Shown here in pieces: positions 12,401-23,107 of a stretch of 64,000 nucleotides of DNA. The notes under the pieces are model-generated. The model did not search any database. It saw only the letters and a list, made by a program, of their open reading frames with translations, and had not been told where the DNA came from. The position numbers and the translations under genes are program-made. The first letter of the stretch is position 1. Each line of letters begins with the position of its first letter. The stretch comes from Lanius collurio (taxonomy: Eukaryota; Chordata; Aves; Passeriformes; Laniidae): contig JACBWW010000003.1 in assembly GCA_020086605.1 (NCBI GenBank), positions 4,076,489 through 4,140,488 of the forward strand, in the 5' to 3' direction.

Positions 12401-15369
12401 TATCCTTTAAATTCCTTTCATCTTCTCTGATAGACTTCTAGGAAGCAACCAGCTTGCTAAGGTATAAGAGAGGCCATGAAGTCTCTATGTAAGCTTCAAA
12501 TAATCAGAAATGTACTGTTAAATATATATTACTACTGCAGATTTGAAGGTCTGACGTTCACAGGTAGTTATAGAAGAGTTTAGCTACAGCTAAGGGCATC
12601 AGTAACTCAGTTGTACTTAATTATTCATTCATCACCTTAGGTGAACTTTTCGTAGACCTCCTCAATTGTCCTTTACTTGGTCAGCTTTGCACCCACATGG
12701 GCTGTTCATTTGACTCAATCTTGATCCATAGCAGCTTTCCTGGTTTTTCTTCCACCATTTGTGACCCACTCATATCATCTTTGATATTATCCATTTCTCA
12801 ACTTCTTTTTAACTGTTCTGTGCCTTCTTACAATCTCTCAGTTTCCTTCCCTCTGCTTTCTCTTCCTGTTTTTTTATTTTTTTTTCCCAGTTATATCAAG
12901 ACTTCTCACTTTATGCTGCTTCTTCTTTCTGCAGGTCTGTCCCAACATCACCAGCTGCAGTGGCTACATGTGAGGCTCTTGCTCTCAGCAAGAAGCAAAT
13001 GTCTGCACTTATCACAACTACACTGACTTCGTTCACTTTGTACTCTGTCTCCTGCTCCTCAGATCTATATTCATCCTAGCTAAACAAATCTTATCCAGGT
13101 TAACACAGACAAACTGAGCTGCCATGATGCCATTCTTCCACCCTTTTATTCTTCCTGCTTCTCTTTTTTTTTCTCTCACAGTATCCTGTCTTATCTCCTT
13201 TCTCTCTCCCACTGGTTCCAATACATCCACTCTAATCTTGTCCCTCTTTCCTGATGGCCTTTTACAGTACAGAACAACACAGAGAATTACTGTTCGGCAA
13301 AACATGTACTATTCAGCAAAATGGTTCCATTTCTCCTATCATAGGAAAAAGTCTGCTTGACCCTGCTTTATTCTACAAACTTTAACCTTCTTTTTATGAG
13401 TGTGGTCACTGAGATTAATGTTTTCAATTGCTGTTCAGTACTAATTTCTAATCATATTCTATGTTTTTTCAAACCCACTCTGTATGTTCAAAGCAACTGA
13501 AATTACTATCATCTAATTCCCTAAATACCTTCTGAACCTCAAATTCTGCAAAGTATGTATTCAATGATTTATTGTCTTCTTCTTGCAAACAGGACTTCTC
13601 TTGATTTCATGTTTACTCTGGTTTTCATTTTTCCTTTTTGACTGGTCTTCCACTCTGGCTGAATAATCTCTATCACCTCCTACACATTCTGAGGGTGTTA
13701 CAGAAGTCTGTTTCAGTTTCCTTTTTGCATAGCGTTAATGGTAGCTGGGACAAGGGCTGACCCCCTCTGTGATAAGTGTTGCACTTAGTGTCTCTTCAAC
13801 CCAGAAATCTGACTTTCTGTGGGTTACAGTCCAATAAGGAAGGGGAATGATGGAGAAGCATCAGACGTGGGAGATAATCTGAATGCTAGCTTGACTTCTT
13901 ATACCACTGTTCTAATTTACAGACTCTTAATCAAGAGCAGCTATGCACCATGTTTTGAAAGTGACTGACTTGTTTCCTTTTGACCAAATAAAATACTGGT
14001 CTACTTCTAGGGAATCCTCATCAATTACTACCTCTCTGGGGATGTAATTATAAAATTTTGTTTCCTTATACAATTATTCTTAAACTTTTTCACTAAACTT
14101 TTTTTTCTTCCTCTGCAATGGGAAAGAGCTGCACCTACACTGTGAGAGAAGTGCACTTACATGGTCAGACATGCCCTCTGCAGTCAGTGCTGGTTTGCAT
14201 AGGGACAAAATCCTGAGAAGCCTTCTGGTAATCCTCACAAACACTGAGAAGAAGACCTGTTCTCCATATGTGCCTCTTCATCTATACATCCAAGAATTCT
14301 CAAAAAAAAATTTAGTCAGAAATGGTGGAATAAAAGAATCAAGACATACAAAAGTTAATGTGTAGGACCAGGAGTGTAAAGCTCACAGTGGAGTTTTTCC
14401 ATCCTTTATAATGGGCACAGGCAGTGCTGCCATGATAGCCATGATTTCCATCTCTATTATGATCTTCAATTTGATCATGTCTCTAGACAGATATTGTTGT
14501 GAAAAAATATGTCTAACTGATTCTCTATGATACACTATTTCCTGAGCATTCATAATTCTCCAGTCGTTTATGTCAGCTGAATATTGCACACATCTACTGC
14601 TGCAGTAGCCTTTTTTATGGTTCTCAGAAATGTCATGACATCCACCAAGACTGAACCTGTGAAGATTTCCACTACTTCCACCATATAAAAAAATATTAAT
14701 TTTGTAGTTATATTCAACATTGGATAATTCTTTTAATTTTCAAAGTATAGGCTATCACTACTGCTTTTATAATTTCCTGTGAATTTACAATAATTTAACA
14801 ATTGTCTTCATGTGCACAAGTCTTCACTAGACAATTTAAAAATTTAAAAATAATAATGTTCATGCTCTTTACTATGCTAGTCTTCATAATCCTCTTCAAG
14901 CAATTCAATATCCCTACATTCTCAACAGCAATAAGTATATTTAGGTTTCTCATAAAGCTATGTTTTGCACAATGCCTATGGAGAACTTAGCAATGTTGTC
15001 TCATTACTTTCTTATGAAATATTCTCTGTGTGTTTCTACACATTCTCTCATACTGTAGTGGGTCCATAAATTCCCTGAGACATCACCTGTCCTCTTGGTT
15101 TGTGTTTTAAAACATCTGACCATAGGACTTGGGGCAATGGATAGCACAACAGACATAGTCATAATGATGCTAACAGCTAAAGCACTAATAATGTCACCTC
15201 TGGCCTGGTGGTTTCAGAATTGCTTCTAGATCATGCTGCTAATTTTGCTGCTGAAACGTAGAGTTTATGAAGACACATTGTCAGTGACTGAAATATTATA
15301 GTTTATGACTTAAACATTTTCTTGAAGGACTTTTAAAACTGTATTACAAAGACTACAAAGAGAAGACTA
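12401..15369. other. Pyrimidine-biased non-coding stretch
   Basis: From about 12630 to 14120 the plus strand is strikingly C+T rich and poor in G, with runs such as the T-rich tract near 12870-12888. Such strand bias can come from an old reverse-inserted LINE or from transcription-coupled asymmetry. I could not recognise any element body. The ORFs inside it (for example 12697-13026) are Ser/Leu/Phe-rich, as expected from translating pyrimidine tracts. Confidence 0.45.
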
Positions 15370-16160
15370 CTGCACCCTGAATGGGGCCCTGACTGAGGCC
15401 TCACACCGCTCACTTGATGAAGATAAGAACTCAGGCTGGGGACCTTCACAAAGCACAAACTTCACACCTCCAAGGTGAAGGCCACAGCCCCAGGGCTGTC
15501 ACCTCCCAGGCTCACACAGACCCTCGCACCAAAGGCTGGAGAGAGGAGAGGCTTTGGGCATCTTGGAAAAGCCTCTGGTCAGGGTGCAGTGACCGCCCAT
15601 CCTGCCCTGTGCAGAGGGGCCCAGCTGAGGGGTCTTCACCGAGAGGGGGGAAGCTGATCCACAGCAGAAGGGGGTACAGGGACCACCACAGGGGCCTCCA
15701 GACCCTGCACCAAAGCACCAGAGAGGATGAAACAGACCCTCAGGGTTGTAAGGGACAGTGTTAAGATGGCCCCTGGAAGAGGAGGCACGTGGGCATTCCC
15801 ACCTGGCCCACAGCATATGTTAATCCATGGGATTCTGTACTCTGACGTGGTGTGTGGTGCTGTATGTCCTATGGTGCTGTGTGGTGGCGTGACCACTACG
15901 GCAGTGGGGGACCCTCACCACCAGCAGACCAGATGGAGGGGATCAACGAGATGTCATTGGGACCCTCGGATGGGTTATCTGCTTCCACCTAACCCCTGTC
16001 ACCTCTCCCTGTGGCCCCCAACCCCCCACGCACACTTCTTTTCCTATTTCTTCCTTTTTTTCCCTTTCCTTCTCTTTGCCTCTCTCACTATTAAATAAAA
16101 GACATCAATTTTCTGGCATCAACATCGAACCTCGTTTGGTTTTAATCTCATTTCTGGGAA
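15370..16160 (+). mobile_element. GC-rich LTR-like segment, probably an old retroviral LTR
   Basis: A sharply bounded GC-rich island (about 15370-16075) in AT-rich DNA ends with a pyrimidine tract, then aataaaagacatc at 16095-16107. A further 50 or so bases finish in ggttttaatctcatttctgg. A GC-rich body followed by AATAAA and a short T-rich tail resembles the U3-R-U5 layout of avian endogenous retrovirus LTRs. I could not fix a TG...CA pair or a target-site duplication, so the ends are approximate and the family is not named. Open frames of up to 123 codons lie in several overlapping frames on both strands and are best read as GC-driven noise. An alternative is a GC-rich exon or promoter of a non-coding transcript using that AATAAA. 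Confidence 0.4.
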
Positions 16161-16828
16161 TATTTTGTACCTTCTATGTTCCTTTCCATTTATGCACAGA
16201 GACATGGCTTTCTTTGCTTTTCTGGGTTTAAACCAGTTCATAACACACATATAAACAGAAATAGCACTTTTGCAGCTTGAATCTGTACCTTGAGTGTTTC
16301 TGTAGTAAGTCAGAATCTGATGAGGGTATTTTTGTCCATGAGGCAAAGAGCGATGAGATTCCTCGGCAAGTGCTAGCATTGGTGCTGAAGTGATAGATTC
16401 TTGATTGGCAGTGAAAATGTCAGCAAATCTTCTATTTCCAGGTGGTTTCATGACATACAGCTAAATTAAGCTTATCTATAGGCATTAGCCAAATTTAAAA
16501 AAAACAACAGCAAGAAAATGAATGATGCATTGGATTTGATTGGTATAAAACTTACTTAGGGATCATCATGCTACGCAGCATCCCTTGAACGACATGATTG
16601 TACCTGATTGTGCTACTTCTAATGGGTTGGATGGGGGTGCTTAGGGGAGTGGAGCAATAATAAATTCTTTTCGGATCAGGTGAATAGAGATGATTTGATT
16701 TTGAAATCACTGAAAATTCATTCATAATTTAGTTGAAGATATTACTCTTAAAATACTACCAATTTCAGTGGGAAATCTGTCTATTTAGACCCACCAAAAA
16801 TTTTACTAACATTGAAAACTACAAAAAT
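16161..16828. other. AT-rich non-coding stretch
   Basis: Nothing recognised. It lies between the LTR-like segment and the pentamer tract. Confidence 0.5.
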
Positions 16829-17000
16829 TATATACTATACCATACTACACTATGTTATACTACACTATACTGTACTATGCTATATTATGCTATACTATAC
16901 TACACTATACTACATTACATTACACTACACTACACTACTCTATACTATACTGTACTGTGCTATGCTATGCTATGCTATACTATACTATACTATACTATAA
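16829..17000. repeat. Degenerate pentanucleotide tract, CTATA/CTACA type
   Basis: About 170 bases built from five-base units ctata, ctaca, ctatg and ttaca. The variants are clustered: ctata at the ends, a block of ttaca/ctaca near 16910-16937, and ctatg near 16957-16977. The pattern suggests repeated local slippage and expansion of mutated units. Because 5 is not a multiple of 3, the tract translates open as Tyr/Leu/Ile/Thr-rich peptides; these are artefacts. Confidence 0.95.
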
Positions 17001-17070
17001 TTATACAAATAATAAATAAAAAATTCTTAGACTTTCAGCAGCTGTTATAAAAATGCTTTAAATTAGCACA

Positions 17071-17094
17071 ATAAAAATAAATAAATAAATAAAC
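17071..17094. repeat. (AAAT)n microsatellite
   Basis: About five AAAT/AATA units (ataaataaataaat), just downstream of the pentamer tract. Confidence 0.85.
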
Positions 17095-17427
17095 ATAAAA
17101 TTAAAAATTATCTTGGATAGACAAAAGTTAATGTGTTATGCAAAAAATTTATAATATAGGAAAATTTGTAGTGAATATTGTTACACAACTTGGCTAAGTA
17201 GATTATCCAGTATGACGTCCAAATAAATATATTGGCAATAGCTGATATTTGATGCTGCAAATATCTGAGTATTAGAGCATTAGTGGTCATAACTCCATGA
17301 CATGTGGATGTTCTATAGTTCAGCACACTGACAGGACTATTCTAAGTCAATTATGTGTGCCTGAACTACAAGTCATCAACACAAATATGACAGGCACAGA
17401 GATTCAGACTTTTCTTGATATATCATG

Positions 17428-17450
17428 TATATATATATACACACACACAT
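17428..17450. repeat. (TA)n(CA)n compound microsatellite
   Basis: An alternating TA run passes directly into an alternating CA run, about 23 bases in total. Confidence 0.9.
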
Positions 17451-17528
17451 ATTTTCATGGTTTGAGGTAAAATAGTAAGCAAGATAGAGGTAAAATAAGT
17501 AAGTAAGAGATGATCTGAACTAAACCAC

Positions 17529-17592
17529 TACACATACACACACACACACACACACATACACACACATATACATATATATGTATACATACATA
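17529..17592. repeat. (CA)n/(TA)n compound microsatellite
   Basis: About 60 bases of CA repeats with CATA interruptions, ending in tatatatgtatacatacata. Alternating purine-pyrimidine tracts like this can adopt Z-form or cruciform structure. Probably length-polymorphic. Confidence 0.95.
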
Positions 17593-18619
17593 AAACTATT
17601 TACTGTGCACTCTCATTTTTTATTTAGAAAGACACAGAGAGTAGGTTCACCAAGATAAGATGCAATCGATTGATTTAACTTCCTTTTAGTCCAACTTTAG
17701 GATGTTTTCAATACACTTTTGAAGTGAAGTGGTCTGTTTTTCATGTGTTTTACCCACAGTTTGGCTCACAATCTTTCATGAAGTACTGGAAAGAACAAAA
17801 GCCTTTGCTCAAAAACTTTGTAGGGAAGAGTTTTCTGTCGGATTCATACATTACATGGACATTACCCTTGTATTTTTATGCCTGTTGTTAAATTTGATTG
17901 ATCCCTTTTCTGTTTTTTCATTATACAGCTTCTATGGATGTACAAAAGTGGTGTTTCATATTTTATAGAGGGTGATAAACAAGAAAATAAAAAGGCTTGT
18001 CATTGTAGTGCTCCAATCTTTAGATTGTCATTGAAATTTTGCCACTAATTTCAAAATTAGTAAATGGGACACTGAGGTTTTTTGTTTCTGATACTGATTT
18101 TACCAATGTTTCCCCTCTGGTTTTATGTCTATGTCATCAGTTCTTCTTTACTATGAAGTAGCAGTTCCAGAACTCTATGTTCCTATTAATCTGGTTCCCA
18201 GAAAAGAGAAAAAAATCAAAATAATTAAAAAACCACTAAATTTCATAAACTGCAAAAAAGTTAATTCCAGAAGGACAAGGTTCCAATTCTCACCTTCTCA
18301 TTTCCATTGAACTGGATTTTTGTCATTCATTGATTCACATCTACAGCGGAGAGTTACGGAATGTTTCTGCTGGCAAACAATTTTGGTGATAACAACAACA
18401 GCAATGATATTGGACAGTCAGAACAATTACATTTATAACGAAGAGACATGCTAGTGATCACTTCACAGCTGAAATAGATGATTTCAGAAGTTACTGATCT
18501 TGCCAGATTTAGAGGTCAGCAATCTACAGGATTGAGGTAATTGTTTTCCAAGTGGCAGAGAAGTATCAGCCATACTCTAGTCAGTTATGGTATCTGGCAG
18601 CAATAATAATTCTATTAAC

Positions 18620-18682
18620 TCTTCCCTTCCCTTCCCTTCCCTTCCCTTCCCTTCCCTTCCCTTCCCTTCCCTTCCTCTCCCT
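18620..18682. repeat. (CCCTT)n pentanucleotide repeat
   Basis: About eleven near-perfect CCCTT units, followed by a decayed edge (cctctccctttttc). It is a pure polypyrimidine/polypurine tract, a type that can form triplex (H-DNA). The near absence of unit variants suggests recent expansion, unlike the degenerate pentamer at 16.8 kb. Confidence 0.96.
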
Positions 18683-19383
18683 TTTTCTGCCCCAAATATA
18701 ATTATAAATGTTCAGTGACAATAATGAACAACACTCATGGATGAGTCAATGGCAAGTTAATTTTTGTGCTTTACAAAGTCAGTAGTTTTGAACCATTAAA
18801 TTCTTTAAAAGGGACAGTCTCTCTGTTCCAGTGAGATACAAAGTAATTGCTTGTAGCGCAGCCCCACACAGTGAACCACAAGTTGTGACATTTTTCTACT
18901 TAGGGAGATTATCTGGTCACTCTTTTGGACTGAGATAGACCGAGAGAGAGGGAGAGATGAATTGCTATACCAAACTCATCATGCTAAAACATGCATTTCC
19001 CATGTTAACATCTTATATTATACATTTTATACATAATTTTGGATTTTATCATCAACTCCATATTTAGTTGCTTAGAAAATTACTATTTCAGTAAATATCT
19101 CTTTTGTTGTCTTCATTGGTCTTGTCCAAGATTTCTCACGATGATATATGGTTGGGAGGTGTCCTGTTTTGATGAGTTTTGTTGTATTTTAATTTCAAGC
19201 CTTTTATATTTTTCAATATTCATTGTTGTGTACAAGATTATTTTCATTTAACAATGTATAATTTTAAGATGATAAAGAGAGTATAGAATATATTAAAAAG
19301 CATATACCTTTTTGTTTAGATAACATTTAAAGCTTTTTCAAATAAAGGGAAGCATACTAGTATCAATTATATATTTTATGACA

Positions 19384-19389
19384 TTTATT
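19384..19389 (-). promoter_or_regulatory. Candidate poly(A) signal AATAAA
   Basis: The minus strand reads AATAAA here, 86 bases beyond the stop codon of the candidate terminal exon 19475-19624. That is a normal distance for a short 3' UTR. The hexamer is common by chance in AT-rich DNA, so its value depends on the exon being real. Confidence 0.3.
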
Positions 19390-19474
19390 TACTCTTTCAT
19401 AAAAGATTAGTGAATCAGTTTTATGTACTTCAGAAATATATGGAAGGAAAAGGGCCTCAAATGGAGCATATTTT

Positions 19475-19624
19475 TTACAGTTTAAAATAAAAGACTTTGC
19501 TCATCCAGCTCTTCATGTGAGCCCAAATTAGCATTCCGTGTTCATCTTGAGCTTGGATAGATTTGAAGCCTTTCATGTCTAAAACTGCATGATCAAGGGC
19601 AAAATCTCTTGCTAGCACTGGAAT
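19475..19624 (-). CDS. Candidate terminal coding exon of an unrecognised minus-strand gene
   Basis: On the minus strand a strong acceptor (cttgtttccccctccag) immediately precedes a 49-codon frame, starting IPVLARDFALDHAV and ending SKVFYFKL, then TAA. The other two frames close within a few codons. The exon starts on a codon boundary (phase 0), which is exactly what the candidate exon 20076-20196 supplies. AATAAA follows 86 bases after the stop. The peptide is of ordinary composition, with acidic and basic residues mixed and two Trp, and is not low-complexity. I do not recognise the family. It lacks a C-terminal membrane segment. A frame this long can arise by chance; the case rests on acceptor, phase and poly(A) signal together. 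Confidence 0.4.
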   Translation of the reverse strand: MPVLARDFALDHAVLDMKGFKSIQAQDEHGMLIWAHMKSWMSKVFYFKL

Positions 19625-20075
19625 CTGGAGGGGGAAACAAGACACGCACACATGGCTTTATCACTGTGTGTTTTACTGCAGAGACCATGAAAAAAAGATC
19701 TCCATTGTGTTTTATTTAATTAAAGCACACTGCCCCCTTTTGAATTTCTTTTTAAGAAAAAATAAATCCTTGCTCCTTAAAGATGTAGAGACCAACGATA
19801 TATAGTCTCTTGCCACAATGCTAGCTTTAACTGTACTTTAAACAGCTTAAAAATGACAGATCCTATATAAAATAATTCGGTAGCCCCATAATTAATTCAA
19901 TCGAGGGAAACTTGCCTGGGTAAGAATCCTGTTTGAATATTGTCCCTCATGAAATATCATCTTCTGATTAGCTTGGATTTTCACTATCAGGCAACGTGTA
20001 TGGGAATTACAGTGCAACACAAATGCATCTTTCTTTCAGTTTCATCTATGGTTTCACATTTTTGGAATTATTTAC

Positions 20076-20196
20076 CAAAATTTTGTATGAAGCAGAATCA
20101 TTTACTGTATGTATTAAATACATCCATTCCAGTTGGCTGCCTGTCAAAAATTGCAAATAGACTTGGCCTGGTGTTAAAAACATTTGATCACGAGCA
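20076..20196 (-). CDS. Candidate internal coding exon of the same minus-strand gene
   Basis: A minus-strand segment of 121 bases lies between a moderate acceptor (ttcaactttcccttaaaaag) and a donor gtaaat. It completes a codon left with two bases by exon 22943-23107 and then reads 40 codons, starting ARDQMFLTPGQVYLQF and ending DSASYKIL. It finishes on a codon boundary, matching the phase-0 start of 19475-19624. Alternating hydrophobic residues suggest beta strands, as in a secreted or extracellular beta-sandwich domain; this is inference only. The acceptor is interrupted by an A-run and the donor is only partly consensus, so this is the weakest of the three exons taken alone. Confidence 0.35.
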
Positions 20197-20709
20197 CTTT
20201 TTAAGGGAAAGTTGAACTTGTAAATCATGGTAAATTCAGGTGAAAGAGGAGAGGTAAAATTAAAAAAGATAGTAGCATGAAAGGCAAATGTAGTGGAGAA
20301 GTGGAGAGAGGGGAAAAAACACTGAGAGAACAAAGATTACATGAAGGAAGAGACTGCAAACTTACAATTTATAATATATTCATTGCGGAAAAAAAACCCT
20401 CTAACCTCTATGTGTGAGTAGTTCTGTACACATGCACATCTGAAGGAAATCAGGTTATCTATCTTAACATGTACCTGTAAAAGAATTGTCTTTATGTAAA
20501 AACAAAACTAACAAAAAAATTGATAAAAATCAATCTGAAATATTTCTATGCGAAGAATAAAATTCCACAGCAAATTTATTATCAAAGTTATATCCAAAGG
20601 AAAAGAAGTGCAGCAACTCACTGTATTTTTTTCAGAATATAAACCTTTGCCCACACTTTATTACAGAGAAATTGTTTTAAGCAATTATATAAAAATTTTA
20701 AAAGTCTTA

Positions 20710-20756
20710 ATAATTTCTGGTTTTTTTGGTTTTTTTGTTTTTTTTTTTTTTTTAAT
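20710..20756. repeat. T-rich / (T)nG low-complexity tract
   Basis: Runs of T broken by GG and G, then about 16 consecutive T. It could be the reverse-complement poly(A) tail of an unidentified retroposed sequence; no body is recognisable beside it. Confidence 0.8.
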
Positions 20757-22942
20757 TTCAAGTATTGAATAAAATCTATGCCAAAATTTCAAGGAGGTTT
20801 GGAGCAAATATTGAAAATAACCTCTGACTTGAAAATGTTACTTGGAACTTAATCTTTTATTTTGAGATTTTCACATTATTCTCTCATACTATTTGTCAAG
20901 TGACCACAGTTGAGTTATATAGTTATGTCTGCAGAAATCTAATTTAGCATGACTGTTTGACAGAAGTGTAAACACACATTTTATTGCTTTCTGCAGTAAA
21001 TAAAACAGAAACTGATCATAACATTCTTAATTGTCCAAAACCGAAACAGATTTCTATCTTCAATAAGATTAACTCTGAATACACAATACCACTGATTTAA
21101 TAAGACAATTCATTTCAAAATGATATGCATTTTAAATAATAAATGTACATTAACATATATAGAATATAGAAATTTTCAGATTTTTTTTTCATATTAATTA
21201 TTATCTAGGAATAGGACCCACAAAGCCACTGAGGAAGTTTTGCAAGGATGTGAATGTTTCCAGAAAAATCAGAAGATCCCATACAACACTCCATTAGTGT
21301 CAGCACTCACAGTCACTATGACTTTTCCTTTACCACACACTTTGACTGTAGAAATGCCTCTCTAAGTCATGCTCTAAAGGAGCCATAGGAATTTTGTTCA
21401 GTGTGCTTCATTAATCTGCTGAACTTCACAACACCTATGAGCTTCAAAGGGGACATTTTTTATGATAGTTATTTCATAGTTCTCATCTGGGCATTTTACC
21501 TTCTGACCTCCATATTTCAGGAAGATCTATGGAGAGGGCTTCTGTGTTCCTGCATGGTGTTCCAATGGCTCCAGTGAAGATTGAAACAAGCTAAGTGTCA
21601 CCATGGGTCCAACAGCAGGTGTACTGTAAAAAGGAATATATACCAAACCAGGATAATCGGTAGACTCATGCTCTAGAACATTCTGATTGAAAAATTTCCT
21701 ACCTCCCTTCAGGCATCCCAGATGTACAACTATCTCATATTTTGATAAGGAAAATACTTTTAAAAATCAAATCAAACTGAATTGGATAGTCTGACAGTGG
21801 TTTTCTGAGAGACTGTGATACTGAGAGACTTTGCCAAGCATACGCAACATTAGTGGCAAAGTGGTTTTTGTGGGGATCTCTAAGTGAAGACTAATGAGGA
21901 GGCAAAGCATGGCTAAATACTGGTCATTCTTTATCACTGAATGGCAGTAAAACTTGAAATGTTTTTACTGTTTAATTCTGTAAAGCACTGGCTAGAAAAA
22001 GGAGAGCGTAGAGACTGGAAATGGAAATACTTGATAAGCCATGAGCTTAGATGCAAACCTCATCACAAGACTAATATCCTTCATAAATCTCCCTTTCCCT
22101 GAACAGAAAAAAATTAAATGGCAGATATCCAGGAGTACTCTAACCCAGGATAGGATTCACCTTCACATGTCTGTTCACTGCTTTCTATTCAGCACTTAGG
22201 GGTGTGTGGCTCTGCACATATCATTGACAAAGTGAAATACCAATGAGCAGAATTTAGGTCTGTTAATTTATTATGCTTGTTTCAGAGCAGTCCTTGGTAG
22301 CTACTGTAAGAATAAGAAGGAGAGTAGACTACTTTGCTGATTACTGCTATGCTTCTACCTGGTTAAACAGGCCACATTTCTTATTTCACAGTTTGAGAAT
22401 CTTTTAGTTTATCTGCCAAGATGCTAGTGGTAAACCGTCTTTGAATGAAAGCTGTGTTAGATCAAGACTGACACTTCTGTATTTTTGTCTTTGGAGTCTT
22501 GCCCTCATTTCTCACATTTGATACATATACATGATTTTTTTTGTCTCACAGCGTCCATGTCCATCTGTTGCAGTGGCATCATGCCCAGCATTTAGAAGTT
22601 GGTCAGATTGCTCACTATGATATGGCTTGTGATAATTCTAGGGGAACAGTCTTTTAAACACTGGAATTCCCTCCTCTGAAAGACAAACTGAAGGATTGGT
22701 ATTGCATGACTCATTACAACAGGTTGCACCCTTCAGCTTTACTCTGCCATAGACCAGCTGAAGAGAAGAGAAAAGGAGATAGAGGCTTCTTGGGCGCTGT
22801 GACAGTGAAGGGAGTGTATCCTATACTTGGAAAAGAGATACTTTAATTCACATGAAGGCTTTATTTTTTTTTATAATAAGAGAAGAATTACTACAGGCTT
22901 CGTTTGTGATCCACATGCATATGAATTGCAACTATCACTTAC
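20757..22942. other. AT-rich stretch, presumed intron of the candidate minus-strand gene
   Basis: No transposon or RNA gene recognised. If the exon chain is right, 20197-22942 is a single intron of about 2.7 kb that opens with gtaagt at 22942 and ends in the acceptor next to 20196. Confidence 0.35.
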
Positions 22943-23107
22943 ATCCCAGCATCACCCTTCACCATAAAGGTAACTTTCAATATAAAGCCACTGCTGGCTT
23001 TAGAGATTGTGATATTTAGACGTCCAATTTTTCGGCAACAATAAACAGTATTTAAGCAAGTAATGACTGTTTTTTGTGTGTATGTGATAACTGAGGTGAG
23101 TCCCCAG
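22943..23107 (-). CDS. Candidate internal coding exon, best-supported of three
   Basis: The minus strand shows a strong acceptor (gtgttcatttcttgcag), 165 bases, then a perfect donor gtaagt. One frame is open throughout: one base completing a previous codon, 54 codons starting WGLTSVITYTQKTV, and two bases left over (a symmetric phase 2/2 exon). Two CpGs (CGA and CGT codons) survive in an otherwise CpG-poor region, which fits coding constraint. The peptide has a Cys-rich patch (TCLNTVYCCRK) followed by alternating hydrophobic residues (LNITISKASSGFILKVTF), suggesting beta structure and an N-glycosylation sequon NIT. I do not recognise the family. The phase joins without a stop to 20076-20196. 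Confidence 0.45.

Larger units (their letters stand above)
17095..19383. other. AT-rich stretch with microsatellites, otherwise empty
   Basis: Apart from the simple repeats listed separately, no gene or transposon was recognised. If the minus-strand gene at 19.5-23.1 kb is real, this lies beyond its 3' end. Confidence 0.5.

Noticed and set aside
15414..16098. Stack of open frames of up to 123 codons
   Set aside because: Same GC effect inside an LTR-like segment. The peptides have no family resemblance and overlap on both strands.
16733..17050. Tyr/Leu/Thr-rich open frame of 105 codons
   Set aside because: It is the translation of the pentanucleotide repeat, whose units lack stops in some frames.
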